Positions 1-10,781 of a stretch of DNA of 64,000 bases are shown here, piece by piece. This stretch comes from Adiantum capillus-veneris. Taxonomy: Eukaryota > Streptophyta > Polypodiopsida > Polypodiales > Pteridaceae. The stretch is taken from contig CM043964.1 in the NCBI GenBank assembly GCA_014529385.2, positions 138,408,529-138,472,528 on the forward strand, given 5' to 3'. The notes beneath the pieces are model-generated. The model worked only from the letters and a program-made list of their open reading frames with translations. It was not told where the DNA came from and searched no databases. The number at the start of each line of letters is the position of its first letter. Position 1 is the first letter of the stretch. A program made the position numbers and the translations under genes.

Positions 1-1640
1 GTCTCTTGGAATGTACTGATCACCGGATATGCCCAACAGAGGCAGGGCCAGGAAGCTCTGGGCTGTTTTCAGCAGATGCAAAGAGAGGGCATCTCTCCAA
101 ATGTATTCACCTACACGTGCATCTTGAAGGCATGTGGCATTACGCAAGATGCTGATATGGGCAAAAGAATTCACGATGATATTGTTAGCCAGGGGCTGTT
201 GACAGAAAACCTCGTGCTTGGCACTACCTTGGTCGATATGTATGCCAAATGTGATGTACTTCATAAAGCACTAACAGTATGTATGTCAAGTGTGGTGTAC
301 TTATCTGAGCACAACAAGTCCTTGACGAGTGGAATGTTGTCTCTTGGAGTGCATTGATTTTGGGATATGCTGCAGTAGGGGCAGGGCCAGGAAGCTCTGT
401 TTGAGAGAGAGATTTGTACCAAACAGGATACATGCTGATATTCACGATAATGGGTTAATTGAAAATAACAGTGTGTATGTTTAGTGTGGTGTACTTGTCC
501 GAGCGCAACAAGTCCTTGACAAGCTTCGTGTCCAGAATGTTGTCTCTTGGAGTGTATTTATTTTGGGATATGCTCTAGCAGGGGCAGGGCCAGGAAGCTC
601 TGGGCTGTTTTCAACAGATGCAAAGAGAGGGCATCTCTCCAAATGCAATCACCTACACGTGCTTCTTGAAGCCTTTTGGCATCATGCAAGATGTTGGTAT
701 GGGCAGAAGAGTTCATGATGATATTGTTAGCCAGGAACTATTGACAGAAAACGTCGTGCTCGGCACTGCTTGGTTGACATGTATGCCAAATGTGGTGTAC
801 TTCATAAAGAACAAAAAGTGCTTGAGGAGCTTCCTGTCCGGTATGCCCTCTCTTGGAATGCACAGATCGTGGGATATGCCCAACAAAGGCAGGGCCAGGA
901 AGCTCTGGGCTGTTTTCAGCAGATGCAAAGAGAGGGCATCTCTCCAACTGCAATCACCTACATGTGCATCTTGAAGGAGTGTGGCATTATGCAAGATGCT
1001 GATATGGGCAAAAGAATTCACAATGATATTGTTAGCCAGAGGCTGTTGACAGAAAACCTCCTGCTTGGCACTGCCTTGGTTGACATGTATGCCAAATGTG
1101 GTGTACTTCATAAAGCACAAAAAGCGCTTGAGGTGCTTCTTGTCAGGAAAGTTGTCTCTTGGAATGCACTGATTGCGGCATATGCCCAACAGAGGTAGGG
1201 CCAGGGCCAGGAAGCTCTGGGCTGTTTGAGAGAGAGGTTTGTACCAAGGCAGCAGGATACGTGCTGATATTTGCGATAGTGGGTTAATTGAAAATAACAG
1301 TATGTATGTTAAGTGTGGGTACTTGTCCGAGCGCAACAAGTCCTTGACGAGCTTCATGTCTGGAATGTTGTCTCTTGGAGTGCATTGATTTTGGGATATG
1401 CACAGCAGGGCCAGGGCCAGGAAGCTGTGGGCTGTTTGCAACGGATGCAAAGAGAGGGCATCTCTCCAAATGCAATCACCAAGGAGGATGTGGCTCTACA
1501 TGTGAGGGTAACCGGCCTCAAGGACATAAAAAATGTGGAAAAAGAGGTCACAAGCTTCACATTTATGATGGGGATGGACAAGCCTTCACACACAAAGGCA
1601 TGGAGAGGGCAAGAAGAGTGATGGCCCGTGAGAATCTTCA
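1..1640 (+). pseudogene. PLS-class PPR gene remnant, cut by left window edge
   Basis: Pentatricopeptide repeats of the plant PLS type recur in several frames: modules reading VDMYAKCGVLHKAQK, VVSWNALIAAYAQQ and MQREGISPNAITYTCILK with ACG/ECG afterwards. Such proteins normally bind organellar RNA for editing or processing. The repeats are split by frameshifts and stops (for example near 357, 974 and 1198), so no full protein is encoded. A block of roughly 840 bp is duplicated: the GGGCAAAAGAATTCAC module at 159 returns at 1006, and the GTTTGAGAGAGAG module at 399 returns at 1224. After the last repeat, 1490-1640 reads VEKEVTSFTFMMG followed by PSHTKAW. This resembles the E+ stretch before a DYW domain (usually VHxFxxGDxxHP), but no DYW domain follows. 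The family call is firm; the E+ reading is tentative. Confidence 0.85.
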
Positions 1641-1740
1641 AAAGGGAGAGCTCTCATACTACGCTTCCCCTCCTTGGAAGAGAAGAAGGAATTCTTGAGA
1701 AAGAGGTCTACTCTCAAGAAGATAGGTATTTTCCTCGGCG

Positions 1741-1932
1741 ATGATCTCACTCTCTCACAGCTCTGTGCTTTCTGAAGTGCATTACATATCGACTAAGGTA
1801 GTGCCAATCTTTTTTCAACAGCCTCTGACTAATAATATAATTGTGAATTTTTGTGACTATATCAGCATCTTGCGTAGAGCCACATGCCTTCAAGATGCAT
1901 GCATAGGTGATTGCATCTGGAGGGAGGCCCTT
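1741..1932 (-). pseudogene. PPR pseudogene, distal piece of the interrupted antisense copy
   Basis: On the minus strand this reads LPPDAITYACILKACG, STQDADI and IHNYIISQRLLKKD, a PPR module close to those at 14109-15835. It stops abruptly at 1932, where the CCCTT target-site duplication and LTR element A begin. The sequence that should precede it lies at 7686-7722 and then from 14109 upward. It is therefore one end of a single PPR copy broken by two retrotransposons. The distal end at about 1741 fades into sequence I cannot assign. Confidence 0.85.
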
Positions 1933-3106
1933 TGTTAGGTGCAGCGGAATGAATGTTTGAACTTTGCTCAAGATGAGTGCTCCGAACTGTGCTCAAGGTT
2001 CCTTTTGTTCTTATGGAAGGGAGAGCCTTCCGTTCTTAATGAGTGAGTGCAATGATCATAAACAAAGTGAAAGGACATTGTGCGTGCAAGTGTATGAGAC
2101 TGAGAGAAGAGAATATGACACCAGAGACGTTGTAAAACCCTCCTCCGAAGGTCCCACTCTCGTCGGCGAGAGTGGTCTACTATTGATTGCACAAACTAGT
2201 ACAAACTGAATGCATGTGATTGATGCAAGTTTAGGCTATGTCAGTGATGATGACGATGATGGCGAGACCGACGTAAGGGCTGAAATCTGCAATCTTTCAT
2301 CTGCTGTCCAAAAACGCTATGGATTGAAAACTGCTACAAATCCAAAAACGTTGGTTTTGGGGCTGATTCTGCTGATCTTTGTCGCTAAAATTCTGCAGGT
2401 CTTAGGGCTGAAAATTGATGTTCTTTAGGGCTGAAACTGCAGGTCTTTTAGGGCTGAATCTGCTGGTCTTCATTGCTGAAAATCGCGAAGGCTGAAATCT
2501 GTCCAAAAACGCTGCTGTAGCAAAAATGCTAGGCCCGGGAATCTGCTGTTGCCGATGGGTTGCTGATGCAAAACGCTAGGGCAGGGACTGGATGGCGATG
2601 ACCTCCTGCTGAAAACGCTAGGCTGAAGCTGATGAGGGCGATGACCACCTGACGCAAAACGCTAGGGATGGGATCTTGCTTGGAGGGAAAACCACCAAGG
2701 TTCTTGCTTGAGAAGTTGCCTGTTGAGCTTGGTTCCTGTTGCCTCTTCTGCCATTTAGTGCTAGTTTAGGTTTGCTTATATACAAACTTACTCAATTTGC
2801 CCTACCTACTTTCCAACAAAAGTCACTTAAAATAATAAGCGAAAAATGTCAAAAATAGGTAAAATAGGCTAAATGCACTGGAAAATTCCCCTGAAGGATT
2901 TTGATGGATTCTGATGGGAATGTTTATGATCATGCTGTGTGCAACTAGAGGATATGCATCTACACTAAGTGATTGGGCATAAATGGTCTACGAATAGATT
3001 CACAAAAGTGTCAGATCACTTCTAATCTAGACTTACTGGACTGATTGAACCCTGATCACGCTGTAGCTTGTCCACGGGCACATAGGGTTGGATGCGTCGC
3101 GTGATA
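1933..3106 (-). repeat. 3' LTR of element A
   Basis: This is a direct copy of 6520-7685 with scattered substitutions and small indels. It starts TGTTAGGTGC and ends GTGATA where the partner has GTGACA. The interior carries repeated CAAAAACGCTAGG and GGGCTGAAA words. A short reading frame near 2210-2428 recurs in the other LTR and is just LTR sequence. Confidence 0.93.
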
Positions 3107-3120
3107 TCCCCTCCTTTTCA
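3107..3120 (-). other. Polypurine tract of element A
   Basis: The minus strand reads TGAAAAGGAGGGGA immediately upstream of the 3' LTR, the expected place for the plus-strand primer of reverse transcription. Confidence 0.8.
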
Positions 3121-3969
3121 AAGTGAGGTACTGGTACCGAATTGTATGGCGTCGAGGGAGATCGCCAATAGCATCCGGAATCTTGGAAGGGACTCTTCGT
3201 CGGCCCACTCTGATGTGTGGGTCGTGTGGTACTTGAACTTCATAAAGGTCTGCAACGCTTGCTTCTTTGGGCCGCGTCGAAAGCGACAAAGTCTTCTGAG
3301 GCTCCTTCGATGCTTCAACTTCGTTGAGAGTCAAGCTTCTTTCTTCTTCAAGAATCTCCATAGCTGAAAATTCCTGAAACCACTTCCAACACAAAAACAT
3401 GAACATACCCATTCCATGTAAAGTGAGTGGAAAAAATCTTGTTGTCTGAATAGACTGTGCATGCAATGTAGATGAACAAAGAGACGGAGTGCCAAACCGT
3501 TTACCACACACACACACAAACAATGAGATCGAATCTTTTTCTTTTGATCTAGATCAAGCAACTGTGGCAAAACACAATGGAATTGCCTATGCTTGATGCT
3601 CATACTTTCATGTGCTCTTTCTACCACTGTGTCATGCCAAGGAAGAGACATGGAATGTGACGTCCTTGAATGCATACTTTTCAGCTTTTCATGAACAATC
3701 TGCATACATTTGTGCTTATTCATGAGTGAAACGTGCTCAACGTACAATATGTCATGCCTAGGAAAAGGGATCACATAAAGACGCTGACTAAAATATAGGA
3801 AACGATCACGAATGAAACACTCGAACAATACGTACGTATCAATCATGCGAACACATAATACTTCCTGGGGGGGTTCTTTGAACCTAGGCTCGAGAGCCAA
3901 GATTGGTTCTTCCTGAGGGGGTTCTTTGGACCTAGGCTCGAGAGCCAAGATCGATTCTTTGTGATTGAT
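3121..3969 (-). other. Element A interior without recognisable domain
   Basis: This stretch lies between the protease frame and the 3' LTR, where pol would be in a complete element. The minus strand holds a 205-residue frame (3331-3948) with a duplicated LALEPR-KEPPQE segment from a ~46-bp tandem duplication. I recognise no RT, RNase H or integrase motif in any frame. Confidence 0.5.
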
Positions 3970-4632
3970 CTAATCTGCAACGAGGTTAACTTCGCTAGAA
4001 AAAGCATCAACTAACTCATCATCCTTGTGAACAATCACGTCATCTTCATGCAAATCATTATGCTTGTGAGAAATCACATCTTGATCATACAAATCATCAT
4101 GGTCATCCTTATCATCCAAATCATCATGCTTATCATTATCATTCAATTCATCATGCCTCTCATAATCATACAAATCCTGTGTGTCATGCTTTGGAGAAGA
4201 AGAGACTGAGAGAGTCTCCTTCTCCTGAATCCGTTCAATCTTGTCCTGCACATTAGCAATGAGAGAGAGAGAATGAACAACTTCCTCTCCATGAATGACA
4301 ATGGGAGTCTCACTTTTGGCATTGAGAGTGAAAGTGTTAGCCTCCCAATCAATGAGAGGGTTAAGATCACGAAACCATCCAATGCCCAAAATCATATCGT
4401 ATCTTGAGAGAGGAAAGACAAAAAATCTTCTACGGAAAGTAGCTTGTTGAATTGAAAACAACACACCAAGACACTCTTGCGTGATGAGAGAGTCCATACC
4501 GGGAACAAAGCCAGAGACCTTGAGCGGAGAATACTGACTAACCTCTACGCAGGCTCTCTCAACAAGAGAGAGACTAATCACATCATGCATACTACCTGGG
4601 TCAAACAATATTACAAAACGTTGTCCCGACAT
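3970..4632 (-). CDS. Retropepsin-like aspartic protease domain of element A
   Basis: A 220-residue open frame. Near its start it reads VILFDPGSMHDVISLSLVER, matching the retropepsin active-site context, with DPG where DSG or DTG is usual. Further on, YDMILGIGWFRDLNPLIDW matches the second conserved block (ILGmdWL...IDw) of gypsy proteases. The C-terminal part (about residues 130-220) is very acidic and repetitive (DELND, DDLDDKDDHDDLYD). The DPG active site may be weakened. In a gag-protease element the enzyme would process Gag. The methionine used is probably internal to a longer gag-protease reading, because the upstream gag is joined in life. Confidence 0.75.
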   Translation of the reverse strand: MSGQRFVILFDPGSMHDVISLSLVERACVEVSQYSPLKVSGFVPGMDSLITQECLGVLFSIQQATFRRRFFVFPLSRYDMILGIGWFRDLNPLIDWEANTFTLNAKSETPIVIHGEEVVHSLSLIANVQDKIERIQEKETLSVSSSPKHDTQDLYDYERHDELNDNDKHDDLDDKDDHDDLYDQDVISHKHNDLHEDDVIVHKDDELVDAFSSEVNLVAD

Positions 4633-4639
4633 ATGACCT

Positions 4640-6066
4640 TAACATTTAATTAGAGAATCATCAGTGGGAGAGTCAAGAAAAACTTGGGGCACACTCGTGT
4701 TATTAGTAATTGCATTGACAGAGGAAGTGGGTTCTGTGGATTCTTTAGATTCATTCGTTTCAAGCTTAGGACATGTTCTTTTTATGTGACCCTTAATGTG
4801 ACAATGAAACAATGACCTTCTTTAGAATAAGTGCTTTGGTCTTCCGACGTGATGTATCCTTCTACAATTCCTTGTGCTACCTTTTTATATGGAGTAAGCT
4901 TAGGTTTAGCAATTGTGTTAGCCTTACCCTTAGGTTCATTGGAAGAATTCTTTTCTGAGAGACTGATGGAAGATTGGTTAGAAGAGTTACCGTTCTTACC
5001 AGTCTTACCATTCTTACCGTTCTGAGAAGTCTGAGAGGTACTTGTGGAAGTCTTGTTCTCCTTAGGCTTTCCCTTGTTGTGCTTCATCTCCTGTGCGAGA
5101 GCAATCGCTACCGCCTTGTTGAGATCGATTGGATCGAGCACCTTGACATCGTACTTGATAAACTCGTCCAATCCATAAAGGAATGCCTCTTTGCGTTCAT
5201 CATCCGACTTGCGTAATTGGGTACCTAGCTACAAAACACGATTAGAAAAAGACATAACCGGCATACCATTTTTCTTGAGAGTGCGCCAATCTTCCTTCAA
5301 TCGTGCGAGGTACTGAGGTGGCATAAACCGCGCCTTGAGCTTGTCTTGGAAATCAGCCCAATTGAAGGAAAGAGACGTGAATTCGTCGGCTTCCTCTAGA
5401 TGCGCGGCTAACTGTACCTCTTGCTATGCGTGGTACCAATTGATAGCATCACCGGCAAGGTACATAGCTGCTGTCAAAACCTTGCTATTCCCTGTCTTCT
5501 TAGTTGTCGCAAAATAGGCATTAAATTGATGCAACCAAGAATGAATAACCGTAGCATCCATCTTACCATCATACTTACTGAAAGTACTTCTCTGTGACTA
5601 GATTGTTAGAATCCGCCTCGTGGCTTGCGCCACTTGAGGAACTCCCACGATCTTTGGCTGGTTCGGACTTCGAGGCAAGTACTTATCGAACCAATTCTTG
5701 AGTGCGTAGTTCTCTTTGAGCCTCCCGATCGGCCTCCAAGGCCGCTCGTCTTGCTTCATCTTCCTGTTGTCTTTGTCCTTTTCTTTCTTCTCGTTCATCG
5801 CGCTCGCGTTCCAAAGCAATGGGATTCGCTTCTTATTGTATGGCAATTCCATTTCTTTCTTCGCGCACGTGATTCGCTTCTTGTTGTTGGGCCATCATGT
5901 CCAACATCGACTTGACCATCGCCTCCATGGAAGTTGGTACAACTCGTGGCGTAGATGGCGAAGGGGGAGGGTCGGAAAAATCTCTTGATGGGGAAAATTC
6001 TTTGTCGCCTCTCTCATACTCATCACCTGTATGCGAAGTATCCATTCCGCTTCGGGTGATGACCAT
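4640..6066 (-). pseudogene. Gag polyprotein of element A (broken)
   Basis: The N-terminal frame starts MVITRSGMDTSHTGDEYERG at 6066. A central retrotransposon-gag domain follows in pieces: FNAYFATTKKTGNSK, LTAAMYLAGDAINWYHA, FQDKLKARFMPPQYLARLKE and FLYGLDEFIKYDVKVLDP (about 5600-5100). A low-complexity K/S/N linker (4920-5060) precedes a zinc knuckle near 4770-4815, which reads CHIKGHIKRTCPKLE after a one-base shift. The knuckle is normally CX2CX4HX4C and packages RNA. In-frame stops interrupt the N-terminal and central regions (for example WYHA-stop-QEV), so the copy is inactive. Confidence 0.8.
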
Positions 6067-6501
6067 GCACTATGACCTTTGGTGCTTAAGTCCACGAAGA
6101 ACTTGGGCTCTTGAGGGTCTTGGGTTCTTGGTTCTTGAGGGTCTTGAGGTTCTTGAGGTTTTCTTTCGCTTGCAATCTGTGTTTGAGAAGGATCTTCTCT
6201 TCATCCGAGTTCTACTCTTTTCCGCGGGCGCACCCCTTGGCGGCCTTGCGCTCACACCAAGGTTTCTTTTTCCCACCTCACGTCGTTTGGCCGGTCGCTA
6301 AGTGCACGGTCCGCTCTCAATGAGTGAAAAGAGACACAAGGGGAGGCTGAACAAGCCCTTCTTTCCTTGGATTCCTGTCACTCTTCAAAAACACGATTAG
6401 GAATCGACATGCCCAAGCGAACTTGGGTTCGTGCGACCGCAACAAGCAAAAAAAATTCTTGTGATCCTTGTGGTTCTTTCCTTGAGTGATACAGAACATT
6501 G

Positions 6502-6519
6502 CCAAAGCTCTGATACCAA
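6502..6519 (-). other. Primer-binding site of element A (initiator tRNA-Met type)
   Basis: The minus strand reads TTGGTATCAGAGCTTTGG directly after the 5' LTR. TGGTATCAGAGC is the standard complement of the plant initiator tRNA-Met 3' end. It fixes the element's orientation as minus. Confidence 0.92.
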
Positions 6520-7685
6520 TGTTAGGTGCAACAGAATGAATGTTTGAACTTTGCTCAAGATGAGTGCTCCGAACTGTGCTCAAGGTTCCTTTTGTTCTTA
6601 TGGAAGGGAGAGCCTTCTGTTCTTAATGAGTGAGTGCAATGATCATAAACAAAGTGAAAGGACATTGTGCGTGCAAGTGTATGAGACTGAGAGATAGAGA
6701 GAGAAGAGAATACGACACCAGAGACGTTGTAAAACCCTCCTCCGAAGGCCCCACTCTCGTCGGCGAGAGTAGTCTACTATTGATTGCACAAACTCGTACA
6801 AACTGAATGCATGTGACTGATGCAAGTCTAGGCTATGTCGGTGATGACGACAATGATGGCGAGACCGACCTAAGGGTTGAAATCTGCAATCTTTTATCTG
6901 CTGTCCAAAAACGCTATGGGCCGAAATTTGCTACAAATCCAAAAACGCTGGTTTTGGGGTTGATTCTGTTGATCTTTGTCGCTGAAATTCTGCAGGTCTT
7001 AGGGCTGAAAACTGATGTTCTTTAGGGCTGAAACTGCAGGTCTTTTAGGGCTGAATCTGCTCGTCTTCATTGCTGAAAATCGCCAAGGCTGAAATCTGTC
7101 CGAAAACGCTGTTGTAGCAAAAATGCTAGGCCTGGGAATCTGTTGTTGCCGATGGGTTGCTGATGCAAAAGGCTAGGGCAAGGACTGGATGGTGATGACC
7201 TCCTGCTGAAAACGCTAGGCTGAAGCTGACGAGGGTGATGACCACCTGATGCAAAACGCTAGGGATAGGATCTTGCTTGGAGGGAAAACCACCAAGGTTC
7301 TTGCTTGAGAAGTTGCCTATTGAGCTTGGCTCTTGTTGCCTCTTCCGCCATTTAGTGCTAGATTTATGTTTGCTTATATACAATTTGCCCTACCTACTTT
7401 CCAACAAAAGTCACTTAAAAATAATAAGTGAAAAATGTCAAAAATAGGTAAAATAGGCTAAATGCACTGGAAAATTCCCCTGAAGGATTCTGATGGGAAT
7501 GCTTATGATCATGCTGTGTGCAACCAGAGGATAGGCATCTACACTAAGTGATTGGGTATGCATGGTCTACGAATAGACTCACAAAAGTGTCAGATCACTT
7601 CTAATATGGACTGAGTAGACTGACTGAACCCTGATCACGCTGTAGCTTGTCCACGGACACATAGGGTTGGATGTGTCACGTGACA
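6520..7685 (-). repeat. 5' LTR of element A
   Basis: Partner of 1933-3106. It begins TGTTAGGTGC on the plus strand and ends GTGACA. It should hold the element's promoter; I did not identify a convincing TATA box by eye. Confidence 0.93.
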
Positions 7686-7722
7686 CCCTTGCTTCGCATT
7701 TGCTAAAAACTGTCTGGCCCTG
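7686..7722 (-). pseudogene. Middle sliver of the interrupted PPR copy
   Basis: This 37-bp stretch (CCCTTGCTTCGCATTTGCTA and following) matches the PPR antisense text seen intact at 15160-15200 (GGCCCTCGCTTTGCATCCGC and following). It lies between elements A and B. Its ends carry the TSDs of both elements: CCCTT at 7686-7690 and CCCTG at 7718-7722. Confidence 0.88.
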
Positions 7723-8265
7723 TGTAACAGACTTGGACACTCCAAGTCAAGAATCAATCACGGCAGCACCAAATAACCACTTCAAACAATTCACAGATCA
7801 CAATAGATTTGCACTAGCCCGGCGGAGTTCCGTGCCTAGAGATATTGGCCCCAAAGATTGGCGCCTCTTTCAGTATTTCTTTTTGTATTAATCAATCATC
7901 TAAGTACAAGAGAGCGGTTAGGGTTTCACTCTCAGACTCTGCGTCCAGATGCTCTAAGAAGTGAGGCCCTTACCACTAATTTAAAGATTACAAGGGATGC
8001 CCAAAAGCAGAGCCCCAAAAACTTGAAAGCAAAAGCAGATTCTCTCTCTCTCTCTCTCTCAATGAGAGTCAGTAAAAAGCAAGTTCTCTTTTTCTCTCTC
8101 TTTCTCCCAAATCATAGCAAAAAGCTAAGATTTGCGTTGCTCAAAATTTCTAAATTTTTTTTTCAGCCTCCGCGATTTTCAAAAATTAGGGTTTTTGGCA
8201 AAAATTAGGGTTTTGGCAAAAATTAGGGTTTCTACTGTCCGTAGCCACGTCATCACTTTGTGACA
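7723..8265 (-). repeat. 3' LTR of element B
   Basis: Direct copy of 13554-14108. It contains a (CT)n run near 8040-8060 and four TTAGGGTTT words (near 7918, 8186, 8205 and 8223). Read on the element's own strand these are AAACCCTAA, the plant telo-box promoter word, and three of the four sit within about 80 bp of the LTR 5' end. Confidence 0.95.
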
Positions 8266-8276
8266 TACCCCCCTCT
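8266..8276 (-). other. Polypurine tract of element B
   Basis: The minus strand reads CAAGAGGGGGGTA next to the 3' LTR, the expected position for second-strand priming. Confidence 0.8.
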
Positions 8277-8889
8277 TGAAAGCATTGTAATCGACCGCGA
8301 TTACGCCTGCAAAACCGACAAAAGCCATATATTGTCTTAGCAGACACTGACTGCTAGTACCTACGTACTAGGAACACACTTCTAGCGCATGTACAAAATC
8401 GACAGTCACATCACACGACATCACAGGACATCACTAGACATCACAGGACATCACATGACATTCAACATTCATTCGGATCTTAGACCATGATTTATCGGCA
8501 AGGTAGCTAGCAATCACATCTAGGTCCAGTTGGGACCTCATCGATGTCCGATTGACTAACCCCTATTGCAACCATGTCTATTCGAGATCAATTAGACCAA
8601 AATGCTGCAGTCATTTCGTCTATCAGTTCCTGCACTCAAAAGAAGTCAAGAACAAATCAGTATCATTATCAGGAATTCTATTTCATAAAGTCATCCATCA
8701 GATTACTGTCAGCTATCAGTATCCCTGAAGCTCAAAGAGACATTAGTGACTTTAGTATCAAAATCGAGACATCTGTTGACAAAGGAGCGGAGTAACTCCC
8801 CTCTTGTGCATCCCACTGCACCAGATCTTCGGCCAAGTTGAATTTCTGGGTTCCGTTTGGAGTAGACTATGCTAAACCAAAACATCGAG

Positions 8890-9330
8890 GTAAAGTTCCA
8901 CAATCCGAGGAGTATCTGCTAGGTCCTCCTCCTCCATCCACTTCGCATCAAATGTAGGAAAGTTCTTGAACTAAACCAAGAACCGCCTTCGGACTTTACC
9001 TTTCTTCGTATCGTTATGTGCCAAAATATGTTCAGGAACAAGGATCTCCTCGTTTTCTTCCACTTCGGGTTGCTGATCAGGCTCCACATCATCAGGCACA
9101 TCACCCTTAAGAGGTTTCAAGAGACTCACATGCAATGCATTGTGAATCCTCCAAGTATCTGGCAGTTTCAATCGGAAGGAGACATCATTTATCTTGTCAG
9201 TGATCTGGAAAGGTCCGTAGTATCGCATACTAAGCTTTGGAAAAAGCCTCTCCTTTCCCTTTTTCTTTCGTAGGCGTGCCTTCTCAAAACGTAAGAGCAC
9301 CCAATCATCCTCCTTCAATTTCAAGTCGCG
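8890..9330 (-). pseudogene. GPY/F module and chromodomain of element B integrase
   Basis: The integrase C-terminus reads [18 protein letters not shown] and [20 protein letters not shown] (GPY/F module), then an acidic linker and [20 protein letters not shown]. Past a TAG stop it continues FKNFPTFDAKWMEEEDL, together forming a chromodomain. Chromodomains direct integration to marked heterochromatin. The stop replaces the position where these domains usually have Gln (CAG to TAG). Confidence 0.85.
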
Positions 9331-9449
9331 ACGATGGCGATCTGCTGCCTTTTTCTGTCATTCTTGAGACTCCTGCAAAGTCTCGCGAACCTTGGCAAAA
9401 GCCGTATCCAAATCTCGCGAATATTCATCCGCTTCAAATATCTAATCTT

Positions 9450-10230
9450 TCGTGCTCAGGAAGAATGGAACCTTCGCAGCACTTTCAACAATCTCAAATG
9501 GCGTCTTCCCCGTCGATCAGTGTATCTTGTTATTGTAGGCAAATTTCACCAAAGGTAAGTTCTTTTCCCATTGAGTCTTCTGATCCGAGATACAAGACTT
9601 CAATAAATCTAAAACCACTGAATTGGCAATCTTAGATTGCCCATCAGTCTGCGGAACGATGACGAGAATTGCAACCGCGTGCCAATGTTCTCCCAAATTG
9701 CCTTCCAAAACAAACTCATAAATCTGGGGTCTCTGTTGGAGACAATCGTCCCAGACGTGCCATGTAATCGGAAAATCATCGTGATCTTTCTGTGTTCTCG
9801 GGAGATCAAAAATGAAATCCATTTCAATACTTTTCCAGGGGCGGGTGGGTATGGGTAAAGGCTTTAACAATCCCTTGCCTTATGCCTGTCAAAATTGACC
9901 TTTTGGCATACTGAGCAACTGCGCACAAACTCTTTCACATCCTTTTTGAGTCTCGGCCCAAAGAAGTATCTCTCTACACCTTCATGGTGGTAGCAATGCC
10001 GCGGTGACCTGTAAAAGGTGGACAGTGGCATTCAGTCATAACCTTTTCCCGCAACGGCTGTGTAACGCACAACATAGTCTTTCTCATCAAGTAGCCTTCT
10101 CGAAGGGAGTATCCAGCTACTGTCTCTCCATCCCATATCCGTGTGAAATTATCTGCAAAATCTATATCTGTGGCATACTGATTGACCATATCCTCGAAGC
10201 TCCTATGATGTATCGCGGAAATAGCCAGAA
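9450..10230 (-). pseudogene. Integrase of element B, with damaged catalytic core
   Basis: The N-terminal zinc-binding part ends CHCPPFTGHRGIATTMKV (HHCC type). The core begins RPWKSIEMDFIFDLPRTQKD, which includes the first catalytic Asp. The text then jumps to an altered middle before VPQTDGQSKIANSV, where the catalytic Glu of the usual GQSE is Lys. A second frame holds SNRDPRFMSLFWKAIWENIG, the block with the second Asp, so the core is frameshifted as well as shortened. It cannot encode a working integrase. Confidence 0.82.
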
Positions 10231-10781
10231 CCAACGGCTTCTGAGACAAAGCATCTGTCACCACATTCTTCTGTCCTTGCACATGGACAATCTGGAAGTG
10301 AAACTGTGACAAGACGTTTGTCCACCGCATCTGCTTTTCCAAAAGCTGCTTCTGTGGCAAGAAGTAGCGCAAACTCTGATGGTCTGTAAAGTTAGTAAAA
10401 TCCGCTCCGAGTAGGTAATGCCGCCACTGAGTAAGAGCATGGATAACCACCAAAAGCTCTTTCTCATAAATCTATGCTGTCATCTCCGGCCTAGAGAACA
10501 ATCGGCTCTCGTAAGCAATGACATGGCCTTCTTGCATCAAGACCGCACCCAGACTACGACCACAAGCATCACAATATACTTCAAATGACTTTTGCAAGTT
10601 CTGCAGTCAATTTCTCTTTCAATGGCTGAAAGGTAGTCACCTCTATGGATCCCCACGAGAAAGGGACTCCTTTCTGTATCAAGATATGCAAAGGGGAAGC
10701 AACCTCTGCAAACTTTCGAATGAACCGTCTGTAGTACGAACACAGTCCCAAGAAGCTTTCAACTTCATGGACATTCTTCAA
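10230..10781 (-). pseudogene. RT connection and RNase H of element B
   Basis: The connection reads VESFLGLCSYYRRFIRKFAE followed by ASPLHILIQKGVPFSW. The RNase H part includes LLGADFTNFTDHQSLRYFLP (TDH with its conserved Asp) and VQGQKNVVTDALSQKP near the end. Frames change several times, so the polyprotein is interrupted. RNase H would degrade the RNA template during cDNA synthesis. Confidence 0.85.

Larger units (their letters stand above)
1933..7685 (-). mobile_element. LTR retrotransposon A, gag-protease only (non-autonomous)
   Basis: Two direct repeats of about 1.17 kb (1933-3106 and 6520-7685) begin TGT and end ACA (ATA in the left copy). They flank a minus-strand interior with a tRNA-Met type primer-binding site next to the right LTR and a purine tract next to the left LTR. 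A perfect 5-bp target-site duplication, CCCTT, lies at 1928-1932 and 7686-7690. The interior encodes a gag region and a retropepsin-like domain. I see no reverse transcriptase, RNase H or integrase, so mobilisation would need proteins from another element. Gag is broken by stops and a frameshift in the zinc knuckle. The flanking PPR sequence joins cleanly across the insertion. Gag and protease style suggest the Ty3/gypsy superfamily. Confidence 0.92.

Noticed and set aside
2210-2428. 72-residue frame MHVIDASLGYV...
   Set aside because: It recurs at 6807-7025 only because both are LTRs of element A; no motif and no selection evidence.
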